Shown one piece after another: positions 18,507 to 28,501 of a DNA stretch of 64,000 nucleotides. The stretch is from an uncultured Clostridia bacterium. GTDB taxonomy: Bacteria > Bacillota > Clostridia > Christensenellales > Borkfalkiaceae. Within the stretch, counting starts at the first letter, position 1. Each line of letters begins with the position of its first letter. The stretch spans positions 60,399 to 124,398 of the forward strand of contig CANQOY010000002.1 in the NCBI GenBank assembly GCA_947625605.1, given 5' to 3'. Under the pieces are notes generated by a model that saw nothing but the letters and a program-made list of their open reading frames with translations, had not been told where the DNA came from and made no database searches. The translations under genes and the position numbers were made by a program.

Positions 18507-20477
18507 TCAATCGTAGGAGATATCGTGTTCGAGGATGGTTCCTGTCGCGGCGTCGATCTCGATGGAGTATTCGAGATCTCTCACTTCGATCTCCACTTCA
18601 TAGATGAGGATGCCGTCGTCCTCTTCGAGCTTCACCTTGATCACGCGCGCCTCTTTCTCGGTCAGGCTGAAAAAGTCGAGTGCGATGGAGCGCGCACGCT
18701 CTTCGCCGATGAGCTCCTGTCCGCCGCCGATGAGTTCGCCTTTGAGGTGCACTTCCCCTGTGAGCGCGTCCACATAGTAGTCGTACTCCCTGCCATCAAC
18801 GACGACTTCCACTTCCCAATAGAAGCGCTTGTCTGCACCCGTGCCTTCGTCGTCGAGTTCGGCGTCCTTCACGCGCACGTTCTTGCCGCTCAGCGCGTCT
18901 TTGACGGCCTGGATCGCCTGGTCGCGGGAGATATAGCCGCTTGCCGGGGGATCGGAGGGGCTTTGCGGGGGCAACTCGGCGTCATGCTCGCGGTCGATCT
19001 CCCTTTCGAGGATCTTCCCCGTCTGCGCGTCCACTTCCATGGAGTACTCAACGCCGTCGGCGTACAGTTTGATCTCATAGCAGAGCCTGCCGTCTTCCCT
19101 TTCGAGCTTGATCTTCTTGGCGGAGAGCGCGTCCTCGGTCAGGCCGAAGTCATCGAGGGCGATCGCAAGCGCCTCTTCCTCGGTGATTTCCGTCGTGGGG
19201 GCGGGGTTGACGGGGTTGCCCGTGTAGTCCTCGTTGAGGACGACTTCGCCCGTGATTGCGTCCACGAGGTATTCCAGCTCCCTTCCGCCGACCTTTACCT
19301 CGACTTCGTAGAAGTACCTGACTTCTCCGTTCACGTATTCCCTCTCGACGTCCACTTCGATCAGGAGGGCGTCCGCACCGGCCTTATCGAGCGCGATGGC
19401 GACGGCCTCCTCGCGGGAGATGAAGCGATCGGTCTGGGGCGGCGCGTCGTGGCCGTGCGAGGCCCCGGCGTCGATCTCTACGTCGAGGATGGTTCCGTCC
19501 GACGCGGCGATCTCGAATTCGTACTCGCAGTTCTCGGCAACAAATTCCACCTCATAGAGGAAGATCCCGTGCTCGTAGTCGAGCTTGACCTTGCGGAAGC
19601 TCACCTGTCTGTCTCCCACGCCTTCGGGGAAGGCGAAGTCGAGCGCGATCTGTTTTGCCTGCTCCTCGGTGATGGAAGAAGGGATCTCGGGCTTTGCGAC
19701 GCTCTCGTCGAGCACGCCCTTGGAGAATTTGACGATGGAACCGTTCAGCGCGTCGATCTCGATCGTGTAGCGGAACCCGTCGTAGTCGAAGTTCACCGCG
19801 TAGAGCTTCTTGCCGTGGTCGAGCAGGCTCCGCAGGGTGAAGTTTGCGGTCATGTCCTCGGACACGCCCACCGCGTCGAGCGCGATCGCCTTGGCCCTCT
19901 CTTCCCCGATATAGGAGGAAGCCTCGCCGCCGGAAGCGGAATTCTTCAACTCCGTCTTGCTCTCGATGAGAGAGAAGTCGTCCGCTTTGAGAATGTAGGT
20001 GTACTCCGCGACCGCGTCCTCGATCTCTACCTTAAAGACGGCGGTCCCCATGTAGGTATCCTTGTCGAAGTCGAAGCCGACGATGTCCACCTTGGCGATC
20101 CCGGAGAGCGCAAGCGCCTCTTCGAAGGCCCGTTCGAGATCGGAGAGCGCATCCCCGCTGCTCTCTGCCGCGAGCGACGCCGCTACGGGCGTTTCGCCGA
20201 GGATCGCCGTGCTGCTCCCCACTTGGAAGTCGGATCCGACGTGATATTCGGATACCGCCGTGGAGGTGATCACGGTGACGAGATAGTCATGATCCTCCGC
20301 GACCGCCGTCTGGCTGACCAGATCGCCCGAGGGGTTGACGGCTCGGAATGCTTTGACCACGCTGTTGTCGTAGTCGAGTTGGTTGTTGGGTTGGTTGGGA
20401 TTGCACGCCGTGAAGAGCGAGAGCGAAAGGGCAAGTCCTGCAACCACGCCGATTGTCTTTATCAGGTTCTTTTTCAT
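18507..20477 (-). CDS. Lipoprotein with about seven PepSY-like domains
   Basis: MKKNLIKTIGVVAGLALSLSLFTAC lipobox; repeated (E/R)EEA..IALD...YEVE(V/I)...YxxxxDAxTGxxL units. Confidence 0.9.
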   Translation of the reverse strand: MKKNLIKTIGVVAGLALSLSLFTACNPNQPNNQLDYDNSVVKAFRAVNPSGDLVSQTAVAEDHDYLVTVITSTAVSEYHVGSDFQVGSSTAILGETPVAASLAAESSGDALSDLERAFEEALALSGIAKVDIVGFDFDKDTYMGTAVFKVEIEDAVAEYTYILKADDFSLIESKTELKNSASGGEASSYIGEERAKAIALDAVGVSEDMTANFTLRSLLDHGKKLYAVNFDYDGFRYTIEIDALNGSIVKFSKGVLDESVAKPEIPSSITEEQAKQIALDFAFPEGVGDRQVSFRKVKLDYEHGIFLYEVEFVAENCEYEFEIAASDGTILDVEIDAGASHGHDAPPQTDRFISREEAVAIALDKAGADALLIEVDVEREYVNGEVRYFYEVEVKVGGRELEYLVDAITGEVVLNEDYTGNPVNPAPTTEITEEEALAIALDDFGLTEDALSAKKIKLEREDGRLCYEIKLYADGVEYSMEVDAQTGKILEREIDREHDAELPPQSPSDPPASGYISRDQAIQAVKDALSGKNVRVKDAELDDEGTGADKRFYWEVEVVVDGREYDYYVDALTGEVHLKGELIGGGQELIGEERARSIALDFFSLTEKEARVIKVKLEEDDGILIYEVEIEVRDLEYSIEIDAATGTILEHDISYD

Positions 20478-20586
20478 GTTGATGTCCTCCTTGGTTTCTG
20501 ATGCCATTATATTTGGCGAAAATTAAAGGAACATTAAAGAAAACGCAAAAATCAAAATTTTTTTCGGATTTGGAAAAAATTTTTTT

Positions 20587-20628
20587 CCATGCCGCGGGCC
20601 GCCCGAAATCGGGCGGCCCGCGGCATGG
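20587..20628 (-). terminator. Strong terminator hairpin downstream of galE
   Basis: Perfect 20-bp arms CCATGCCGCGGGCCGCCCGA / TCGGGCGGCCCGCGGCATGG with 2-nt loop. Confidence 0.75.
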
Positions 20629-20700
20629 TCATAGGATAACGTGCGCGCACGCGCCTACAATAGAGGAATTACAGAAAAAAGAATGATAGGGCGCGGCGGC

Positions 20701-21714
20701 CTATTTCCGATAGCCGTTGGGATTTTTCTTTTGCCAATTCCAGAGCGAGGCGCACATTTCGTCCATGCCGAGCTGCGCCTTCCAGCCGAGTTCGCGCTCC
20801 GCCTTCGAGGCGTCGGAATAGCATTCGGCGATATCCCCCTCCCGCCTCGGCTTGATGACGTAGGGGATCGGGTGCCCGCAAGCCCTCTCAAAGGAATGGA
20901 TCACGTCGAGAACGCTGTACCCCTTTCCCGTGCCGAGGTTGTAGGTGTAAACGCCCGCTTTTTCGATTTTATCAATGGCGGCGACATGCCCCTTTGCAAG
21001 ATCGACGACATGGATATAGTCGCGCACGCCCGTCCCGTCGGGTGTGGGATAGTCGTTCCCGAACACGCCGACCTCTTTCAGCTCGCCGATCGCCACCTTC
21101 GCGATATACGGCGTGAGGTTGTTGGGAATGCCCTTCGGGTCCTCGCCGATGAGCCCGCTCTCGTGCGCGCCGACGGGGTTGAAGTAGCGGAGAAGCGCCA
21201 CCGTCCATGCGGGATCGGCAGCGTAGACGTCTTTCAGAATGAGCTCCTGCATGTACTTGCTCGTGCCGTAAGGGTTGGTCGTACCGCCCACCCTGCACGT
21301 CTCGTCGAGCGGCAGCTTTTCGGGCGTGCCGTAGACGGTCGCAGACGACGAGAAAACGATTTTCCTGCACCCATGTCCGCGCATAGCCTCCAAAAGTGCG
21401 AGCGTCCCGCCGATGTTGTTGTCGTAATACTCGATGGGTTTCCGGCAGGATTCCCCCACCGCTTTCAGCCCCGCAAAGTGGATGACCCAATCGATCTTCT
21501 GTTCTTCGAAGACGCGCGAAAGCAGCGCCTTGTCGCGCACGTCGCCCTCGTAGACGGAGATCTTCTTCCCCGTGATGCGTTCCACGCGTTTGAGGCTCTC
21601 GGGCGAGGCGTTGGAATAGTTGTCGATGACGACAACTTCGTATCCGCTCCCGAGAAGCTCCACCAAGGTGTGGGAGCCGATATACCCCGCACCGCCTGTC
21701 ACCAAGATCTTCAT
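20701..21714 (-). CDS. galE: UDP-glucose 4-epimerase
   Basis: MKILVTGGAGYIGSHTLVELL...YGTSKYMQELIL...RYFNPVGAHESG...IPNNLTPYIAKVA. Confidence 0.97.
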   Translation of the reverse strand: MKILVTGGAGYIGSHTLVELLGSGYEVVVIDNYSNASPESLKRVERITGKKISVYEGDVRDKALLSRVFEEQKIDWVIHFAGLKAVGESCRKPIEYYDNNIGGTLALLEAMRGHGCRKIVFSSSATVYGTPEKLPLDETCRVGGTTNPYGTSKYMQELILKDVYAADPAWTVALLRYFNPVGAHESGLIGEDPKGIPNNLTPYIAKVAIGELKEVGVFGNDYPTPDGTGVRDYIHVVDLAKGHVAAIDKIEKAGVYTYNLGTGKGYSVLDVIHSFERACGHPIPYVIKPRREGDIAECYSDASKAERELGWKAQLGMDEMCASLWNWQKKNPNGYRK

Positions 21715-21774
21715 ATTGTTCCTCCCGTTTGGGCCCCGCAGGGCTCCTTGTTTATTTTGTGCGCCGTGCGCGTC

Positions 21775-22929
21775 TCATGCAAGTTCTTCCGCGGCGATCC
21801 CGTCCGCGATCTCCGCAAAGTAGAAAGTGGCCTCGCGCCCCATCCTCTCCCGATAGATCTCGCCGACGTGCGCAGCGAAGTTCTCTGCCTCCGCCCTGCG
21901 GACAAGGCTGACGGTACAGCCGCCGAACCCCGCCCCCGTCATGCGCGAACCGAGACACTCCGGCCGCGCCTGCGCCGCCTCGGCGAGGACGTTTTGCCCC
22001 TCTCCCGCCACCTCATAGTCCTCCCGCAGCGAGAGATGGGAGGCGTTCAAGAGGGCGCCGAATGCCGCAAGATCCCCTCCCTCGATGGCAGCGACTGCCC
22101 GCCGCACCCGCTCGCACTCCGTGACCACATGGCGGGCGCGCCGATAGATGACGGGGGAAAGGAGGGAGCGGCACCCCTCCAATTGCTCCGCCGACGCCTG
22201 CGCGAGGCATCGGATGGGGAGCGCGCCGGAGAGAATGCGCAGCGCTTCGTCCGTCTCCGCCCGCCTCTTTTGGTACGTTCCCGCGGCCGCCAGAGCGTGC
22301 GGCTGATTGCTGTCTGCGAGGACGAGCATGCAGTCTCCGAGATCGAGCGGAATATAGCGGAATCGCAGCGTCGAGCAGTCGAGGAGGATCGCGTTGCCCC
22401 TCTTTCCGTGCGCGGAGACGAATTGATCCATGACGCCGCACCCGACCTTGCAGAACTCGTTTTCTGCGCGGCAGCAGAGGAGGGCAAGCTGCGTCTTATC
22501 TATGGGGTTGCCTCCGGACATGGCTATGGCATAAGCCGTCGCGACCTCGATGGCGGCCGAGGACGAGAGCCCCGCCCCGAAGGGCACGGAACAGTCGTAC
22601 AGCAGGTCGCACCCGACGACGCGGTACCCCGCCTCTTTGAGCATATAGGCCACGCCCGCCTGATAGTTCCACCACTTCATCGCCCGCCCCGCGCCGAGGT
22701 CGCCTAAATCGAGCTCGGCCCGCTCCCCGAGCGTGGTCGCGGCAAGGCGCAGAAGATGCGTTCCGTTCGGGCGCACGGCGACGCGGCACCCGAGCGAGAG
22801 CGCCGCAGGCAGAACCTCTCCCCCGCAGTAATCGACGTGCTCGCCGATGAGATTGACCCGCCCCGCCGCCGAGCAGACCGCCGCGGGAGGCGCGCCGTAG
22901 ATCTTTTCAAACTCTTGCGAAAGTTTCAT
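21775..22929 (-). CDS. galK: Galactokinase
   Basis: GRVNLIGEHVDYCGGEVLPAALS; PFGAGLSSSAAIEVATA; GRAxxGCGVMDQF; GSRMTGAGFGGCTVSL. Confidence 0.95.
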   Translation of the reverse strand: MKLSQEFEKIYGAPPAAVCSAAGRVNLIGEHVDYCGGEVLPAALSLGCRVAVRPNGTHLLRLAATTLGERAELDLGDLGAGRAMKWWNYQAGVAYMLKEAGYRVVGCDLLYDCSVPFGAGLSSSAAIEVATAYAIAMSGGNPIDKTQLALLCCRAENEFCKVGCGVMDQFVSAHGKRGNAILLDCSTLRFRYIPLDLGDCMLVLADSNQPHALAAAGTYQKRRAETDEALRILSGALPIRCLAQASAEQLEGCRSLLSPVIYRRARHVVTECERVRRAVAAIEGGDLAAFGALLNASHLSLREDYEVAGEGQNVLAEAAQARPECLGSRMTGAGFGGCTVSLVRRAEAENFAAHVGEIYRERMGREATFYFAEIADGIAAEELA

Positions 22930-22949
22930 ATCGCTTGGGAAAATCGGGC

Positions 22950-25328
22950 TCAAAGGCGGGACAGCGCCGCGGCGGGAGGCGCTGCCTGAACGGCCGCCTC
23001 GCCCCGCCTCTCGCCGTCCGTCGCTCTCAGCGTAAATCCGCTTTCTCCCGCCCTGACCACGGCCATGGCCTCCCCGTAATAGGTGTCCGTCGTCCTTTCC
23101 ATGTAGCCGCGCGGGTTGAACGGACAGGCATTTCCGAGGGCAAGAAGTTCGCCTCCCTCCACCTCCACGGAGATCTCCCTGTGCTCGATGGGCTTGACGT
23201 TGCCCGCCCGATCCGTAAACCGCAGCCGCACAAAACACACCTCGCCCGCCGCCGCCTGCGGCTTTTCGGGGAGGACGGTGAGCACCGTCTCCTCTCCCGC
23301 CGTTTTCAGGGAGGCGCGCGAAAGCTCCCGTCCGTCGCGGCCGAGGTTGACGGCCGTGATCTCGCCGTCCTCATAGCGGACTTTGAAAACAAATCTGCAA
23401 TTCTTTCCGCGCTTTTTCCTGCCCACGCGCCTTCCGTTCAGCAAGAGTTCGACGGCGGGCGCACGCGAGTAGACCTCCACCCTTGCGGGCTTGCCGCTCA
23501 GGCCGTTCCACGACCATGTGGGAAGCGCGTTGGAAAATTTCCACGCGGACGGGGAATGTTTTTCCCCTGTATGGCTGACGGGCACGACGGCGATCAGAGG
23601 CCTTTCTTCGAGCTCGAACGCGGACATGGTATAGAGTGCTTCGCCCAACGGCTCGCCGATGAGGTTGAGCCTTCCGCTCCCCGCCGCGATCCATCCGAGC
23701 GCACCCGAGGGCGCGGGCGCGTACTCCGCGTATTCCCAGCTCCCCACGCCGACCTCGCCCAAATAGTCCATTCCCGCCCAGACGAAGTCGCCGATGATCG
23801 CGGGATACTTCTTTGCCGATTCCCAAAAGAGATAGGCGTCCGAGCAGAACGTCTCGCTGCCGAGAATGACGCGCCGCGGGTACTTCTTCACGTCGTGCCG
23901 ATACCGCAGAATGCCGTAGTTATAGCCCGCCGCGTCCATCTCCGCAAAGCAGTCGCGCGTCTTGACGTCGCAGCCGTGCAGGCGCGCCATGTTCTTCATG
24001 AACGAAGCCCCCATGGCGGCGGCGAGCGCATTGAAGAACGCGCTCCCCGTCTTTTTCCGCGGCGCTTTGCGGGCCTTTTTATCGCTGTACACGCCGAAGC
24101 CGAGCGCGTGCAGAAAGTTGAAGAAGATGTTCACGCCTGCCGTGACGGGGCGGTCGGGATCGAGCCGCTTGCAGACGGCCTTCATCTCGCCAAACAGGCG
24201 GACGCCCCGCTCCTGCGCCGTCTCGGCCACTTCGTTGCCGAGCGAATACAGGACGACGGAGGGATGGTTGACGTCCTTCTCCACCATGTCCGCGATATCC
24301 CGCTCATACCATTCGGACAGATCGTCCGCGTAATCGTACCTGGTCTTGTGGATGTACCACATATCGCAGTACTCGTCCATGACGAGCATGCCGAGGCGGT
24401 CGCAGGCGTCCAGCAGCGCCTTGGAACAGGGATTGTGCGCCGAGCGGATCGCGTTGTAGCCGTACTGTTTGAGCAGCCTGATCTTGCGCTCCTCGGCCTC
24501 GGGATAGCAGCGTGCGCCGAGGATGCCGTTGTCGTGATGGATGCACGCGCCGCGGAGGATGACGCGCTTCCCGTTCATGGTGAAGCCCTCCTCGGGGGTG
24601 CAGCCCTGCGTGCGGATGCCGAAGTTCCCCTGCCACTCGTCCTCTTCAAAGACGACCCTGCACGCATAGAGCACGGGCGTCTCCACGCTCCAAAGCTCGG
24701 CGCCTTCCACGGTGAGGCGGAGCGTCGTCTCGCCCGAGGAGAATGCCTCTGCCCGCGCGGCCACCCTGCCCGCGCGCAAGAGCTCCACGCGCACCGTGCC
24801 CGCGTGCGTCGTTCTGACGCGGACCTCCACCACGGCGGGGCCGAGGGAGACGGTGCGGATGCGGACGCCGTTCATGAGGATATGTTTCTTTTCCGCCGCA
24901 TAGAGCCAGACGGGACGGTAGATGCCCGCGCCGGAGTACCAGCGGCTGTTGGGCTGGCGGGAATTTTCGGCCACGACGCGGATCTCGTTCTCTTCCCCAA
25001 AATGCAGGAATTCGTTGGCCGAAACATAGAAGTTGGTGTATCCGTACGGGCGGAAGCAGGCCTTCCTGCCGTTGAGAAAGACTTCCGCGTTCCGATAAAC
25101 CCCTTCAAACTCGAACGTGAGTTCTTTTTCCGCATACTCCGCGGGGAGGAAGAACCGCTTGACATACTCGTAATCGTGCCCCTCGAAGTAGCCCGTATTG
25201 GCGCCGCCCACGCTCTCCGCATTCCGCGGTTCAAACATCATGGCGTCGTGCGGCAGCGTCGCCGCACGCCATGCGCCCTCGCCGAGCCTGCGCCATTCCC
25301 ACCCCTCGTTGAAATCCAGCTTCCACAT
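22950..25328 (-). CDS. Glycoside hydrolase family 2 (beta-galactosidase-like)
   Basis: TLPHDAMMF..., RGACIHHDNGILG, NAIRSAHNPCSKALLDACDRLGMLVMDEYCDMW, VVLYSLGNE, GDFVWAGMDYLGE. Confidence 0.93.
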   Translation of the reverse strand: MWKLDFNEGWEWRRLGEGAWRAATLPHDAMMFEPRNAESVGGANTGYFEGHDYEYVKRFFLPAEYAEKELTFEFEGVYRNAEVFLNGRKACFRPYGYTNFYVSANEFLHFGEENEIRVVAENSRQPNSRWYSGAGIYRPVWLYAAEKKHILMNGVRIRTVSLGPAVVEVRVRTTHAGTVRVELLRAGRVAARAEAFSSGETTLRLTVEGAELWSVETPVLYACRVVFEEDEWQGNFGIRTQGCTPEEGFTMNGKRVILRGACIHHDNGILGARCYPEAEERKIRLLKQYGYNAIRSAHNPCSKALLDACDRLGMLVMDEYCDMWYIHKTRYDYADDLSEWYERDIADMVEKDVNHPSVVLYSLGNEVAETAQERGVRLFGEMKAVCKRLDPDRPVTAGVNIFFNFLHALGFGVYSDKKARKAPRKKTGSAFFNALAAAMGASFMKNMARLHGCDVKTRDCFAEMDAAGYNYGILRYRHDVKKYPRRVILGSETFCSDAYLFWESAKKYPAIIGDFVWAGMDYLGEVGVGSWEYAEYAPAPSGALGWIAAGSGRLNLIGEPLGEALYTMSAFELEERPLIAVVPVSHTGEKHSPSAWKFSNALPTWSWNGLSGKPARVEVYSRAPAVELLLNGRRVGRKKRGKNCRFVFKVRYEDGEITAVNLGRDGRELSRASLKTAGEETVLTVLPEKPQAAAGEVCFVRLRFTDRAGNVKPIEHREISVEVEGGELLALGNACPFNPRGYMERTTDTYYGEAMAVVRAGESGFTLRATDGERRGEAAVQAAPPAAALSRL

Positions 25329-25654
25329 GATCCGTTTCCCTCTCTCCCCTATTTTACCGCATCTTCGCGCAAAAATCAAGGGGTCGCGCGAAAGCGGTTT
25401 CCATTTTCTTTTGAGGGGCGAATCCGCCGCCCGCGCGCTTGAAAAATTTATGCCGCGCGGAAGAAATATTTTTTGTCCCCGAACGGTTGACATCCGCACG
25501 CCGTTCGGATAGAATAGAGGTATTCGGGGAACGGGCTGCGCGCGCAAAACGTCCCGCCCGCCACCATGTCTGCGTCGGAGGCCTCATTTTCGAATTTCGC
25601 CCTCCGCGCACCGGACGCGGCCCCCGCACTACAAAGGAACGGAAGGAGACGCAT

Positions 25655-26347
25655 ATGAAACACAACGCAGGCGGGATCGCACTCGACATTTCGAAGAAGA
25701 TCATAGACGGATTTCTCGCGGGCATGCTCATTTCTCTCGGCGGGGCGGTGTACCTCGCTTGCCGCTTCGGGCTGACGGAGAGCCCCGCGGTGCCTTACTA
25801 CGGCCAGTACGTGGGCGCGCTCCTGTTCTCCATGGCGCTGCTGTGCATCTGCATGCGCGGCTACGCCCTCTACACGGGGAAGATCGGCCTCCTCCCCGCG
25901 AGCCATACGAAGGAGGACGTCTCCGTGCTCCTGCTCTGCCTGCTCGGGAATGTCCTCGGGACGGTCGCCTTCGGCTACCTCATCGCGTACCTCTTCCCCC
26001 ACCTGAAAGAGAGCGCCGCCCTGCTCTGCGGAGAGGCGGGCAAGTTGGGGCAGGGCTACCACATGGGGCTGTTGCGGGCCTTCCTGTGCGGGATCCTGGT
26101 CTATCTCGCCATCGACCTCTACCGCAACAACCATTCCGCGCTCGGCATCGTGCTCTGCATCCCCGCCTTCATTCTGAGCGGATACGAACACTCCATTGCG
26201 GACATGTTCTACTTCGCCGCCTCGGGCATCGCCTCCATCGAGGCCTTCCTCTATCTCATGCTCATCGTCCTCGGGAACTCCGCGGGCGCGCTGCTCATCC
26301 CCCTTCTGCAAATGATCCGTCGCCCGGATCCGCCGCAGAAGAGATGA
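25655..26347 (+). CDS. Formate/nitrite transporter (FNT) family protein, short variant
   Basis: FLAGMLISLGGAVYL..., FLCGILVYLAI, LSGYEHSIADMFYF. Confidence 0.75.
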   Translation: MKHNAGGIALDISKKIIDGFLAGMLISLGGAVYLACRFGLTESPAVPYYGQYVGALLFSMALLCICMRGYALYTGKIGLLPASHTKEDVSVLLLCLLGNVLGTVAFGYLIAYLFPHLKESAALLCGEAGKLGQGYHMGLLRAFLCGILVYLAIDLYRNNHSALGIVLCIPAFILSGYEHSIADMFYFAASGIASIEAFLYLMLIVLGNSAGALLIPLLQMIRRPDPPQKR

Positions 26348-26363
26348 CGGCTATTAAGGCAAC

Positions 26364-26398
26364 AAAAAACCTCGCCTTCGGTTTAGGCGAGGTTTTTT
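26364..26398. terminator. Bidirectional terminator between convergent FNT and acpP genes
   Basis: AAAAAACCTCGCC-N-GGCGAGGTTTTTT. Confidence 0.9.
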
Positions 26399-26413
26399 CG
26401 GCCGAACAAAAGC

Positions 26414-26641
26414 TCATTTGCCGAGGCGCTCCATCATTTCGACGATGTCCTGCACCGTCTTGACGTTCTCCACCTCCCCCTCGGGAAGGGTGACGCCGTA
26501 CTCATCCTCAATGGTCATCATGAGTTCGACGACGTCGAGAGAATCCGCGCCGAGATCCTTGACGACTTCGGATTCGGGTGTGATCGTGTCTGCCGCAATA
26601 CCGAGCTGATCGGCAAGCATTTTACAAACTTTCTCGTACAT
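26414..26641 (-). CDS. acpP: Acyl carrier protein
   Basis: DLGADSLDVVELMMTIEDEYGVTLPEGEVENVKTVQDIV phosphopantetheine site DSL. Confidence 0.97.
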   Translation of the reverse strand: MYEKVCKMLADQLGIAADTITPESEVVKDLGADSLDVVELMMTIEDEYGVTLPEGEVENVKTVQDIVEMMERLGK

Positions 26642-26740
26642 GATTATTCCTCCAAAGCTCCGCAAGAGCGGGATCGTTTCCTATTTTACCGCATTTTTTC
26701 ACAGATGTCAATAATTTTTCGGGAAAAACCTCTAAAACGT

Positions 26741-27232
26741 TTACTTTGCGAATAATTCGGCGAGGGCGGCATGCCATTCGCGCTCGCTGTACCGCGGGTT
26801 GGCGGGAGAGGTGGAGGGCATTCTCCGCGCCATCGGCAGCGCCTGCGGAGCGTGCGCGGCCAGCAGATCGTATGCCTTCACGCCGTTGCAGAGAATGCCT
26901 CTGAGGGGGGCATGTCCGAGGATGACGCCGAGATCCACCGCCTGCTCGCCTCGGATGGAGGCGTCTGCCGAGCCCTTGACCTCGCATGAGGCCACCATGT
27001 CCCAAAGAGCGATGTGATTTTCGTGCAGGAAACGCATTTTTTGGGGAACGGTCTCGGGCATGGGTACGGCAAAGAAGGCGGAGAGCATTTTCCAAAATCT
27101 GTTCTGCGGGTTGCCGTAATAAAACCCCTCCGCGCGGCTCATGACGGAGGGAAAGCTCCCCAAGATCAGCACTCTGCTCTCCGCGTCGAACACGGGAGCA
27201 AAGCCCTCCGCCGCCGAGACGACGGCCGTCAC
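26741..27232 (-). CDS. Uracil/hypoxanthine-DNA glycosylase superfamily (Mug-like), GTG start
   Basis: VLILGSFPSVMSRAEGFYYGNPQNRFWKMLSAFF...; STSPANPRYS; GTG overlaps upstream stop. Confidence 0.8.
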   Translation of the reverse strand: MTAVVSAAEGFAPVFDAESRVLILGSFPSVMSRAEGFYYGNPQNRFWKMLSAFFAVPMPETVPQKMRFLHENHIALWDMVASCEVKGSADASIRGEQAVDLGVILGHAPLRGILCNGVKAYDLLAAHAPQALPMARRMPSTSPANPRYSEREWHAALAELFAK

Positions 27233-28464
27233 GGGAAGATCTTCTCCGCGTTTCCGACGGACGCCGCAGCCATGCGCGAGAAGTCGAAATTCTCGGAGAT
27301 GGCGCGCATCACGTCGTCGCGGGTGAGCGCGGAGATCTGCGCCATGTGCCGCTCGAAGTCGTAGACCTCGCCGGAATAGAGCAGCCGCCGCCCGTAGAGG
27401 AGCATCTGCGAGGAGGTGTTTTCCTGCGAAAAGATATTGCCCGAGCGCAGCTGTTCCCTGCCGCGCAGGAACTCCTCCTCCGTGACGCCCTCCCGGCAAA
27501 ACTGCTCCACGACCTCGACGACCGCCCGCGCCGCTTCCGCCGCCTTTTGCGGGTTGACGCCCGCGTACACCCCTACCATGCCCGCCTCCTCATAGTGAGA
27601 AGTGTAGGAATACACGGAATAGGCGAGCCCCAATTCCTCGCGCACGCGCTTGAAGAGACGGGAGCTCATGCCGCCCCCTAAAATGGTATTCATCACCTGC
27701 ACGGCATAGTAGCTGTCGTCCCCCCGCGGGACGGAGGGAAAGGCGATCGCGAAGTGCGCCTGCTCGATGGGCTTCTTCCGAAAGAGGTTCCCCTTCTTCC
27801 AGACGACCTGCTTCTCCCGCTGTACGAACCGCGTGCGCTCCAACCCGCCGAAATATTCTTCGGTGAGCTTTACGGCTTCCTCCGTGCCGATATTGCCCGC
27901 AAAGGAGACGACGATGTTCTCCGTGCAGTAGCGCTCCCGCTTGTAGCGCAGGATATCTTCGCGCGTAAACGCCTTGACATTCTTTTTGGGCCCGAGGATG
28001 TTCCTGCCGTAATTTTCCTTGCCGAACGCGGCGCGGGAGAGAAGATCGAGGCAGAGATCTTCGGGGGTATCCTCATCCATGCCGATCTCTTCGAGCACGA
28101 CGCCCTTCTCGCGCTTCATCTCCTCTTCGGGGAAGTTTGCATTCAGGAAGAGGTCGCAGAGGAGCGCGAAGGCGTCCGCCGCGTGGTCGGAAGTCGCCTT
28201 TGCGTAATAGCAGGTGAGATCCTTGCCCGTGAAGGCGTTGACCTGCGCGCCCAATGCGTCGAAGGCGTCCGAGATCTCAAACGCCGTCCGCGTAGGGGTC
28301 CCCTTGAACTGCATGTGCTCGATGAAGTGGGAGATGCCGTCCTCCGCGTCCGTCTCGAAGGCCGCACCCGTGCCGACGAGCACGCCCATCGTGACGGAGA
28401 GCAGCCCCTCCATATGTTTGACGATGAGGCGCACGCCGTTCCCAAGTTGTCTTGTTTCCACCAT
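27229..28464 (-). CDS. M16-family insulinase-like zinc peptidase
   Basis: GISHFIEHMQFKGT (HxxEH), EKGVVLEEIGM, GGGMSSRLFKRVREELGLAYSVYS. Confidence 0.95.
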   Translation of the reverse strand: MVETRQLGNGVRLIVKHMEGLLSVTMGVLVGTGAAFETDAEDGISHFIEHMQFKGTPTRTAFEISDAFDALGAQVNAFTGKDLTCYYAKATSDHAADAFALLCDLFLNANFPEEEMKREKGVVLEEIGMDEDTPEDLCLDLLSRAAFGKENYGRNILGPKKNVKAFTREDILRYKRERYCTENIVVSFAGNIGTEEAVKLTEEYFGGLERTRFVQREKQVVWKKGNLFRKKPIEQAHFAIAFPSVPRGDDSYYAVQVMNTILGGGMSSRLFKRVREELGLAYSVYSYTSHYEEAGMVGVYAGVNPQKAAEAARAVVEVVEQFCREGVTEEEFLRGREQLRSGNIFSQENTSSQMLLYGRRLLYSGEVYDFERHMAQISALTRDDVMRAISENFDFSRMAAASVGNAEKIFP

Positions 28465-28501
28465 AGGTATTCCTCTCATATGTAAATGTTGTTCCGAAAC
28501 G

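Noticed and set aside
22935-25442. Long + strand ORFs opposite - strand genes (835 aa here; also 4766-6640, 6968-9127, 18393-20501, 20641-22707, 37045-39600)
   Set aside because: Antisense shadows of high-GC coding genes: Arg/Asp/Val-rich composition, no recognisable domains, and the - strand gene is clearly conserved.
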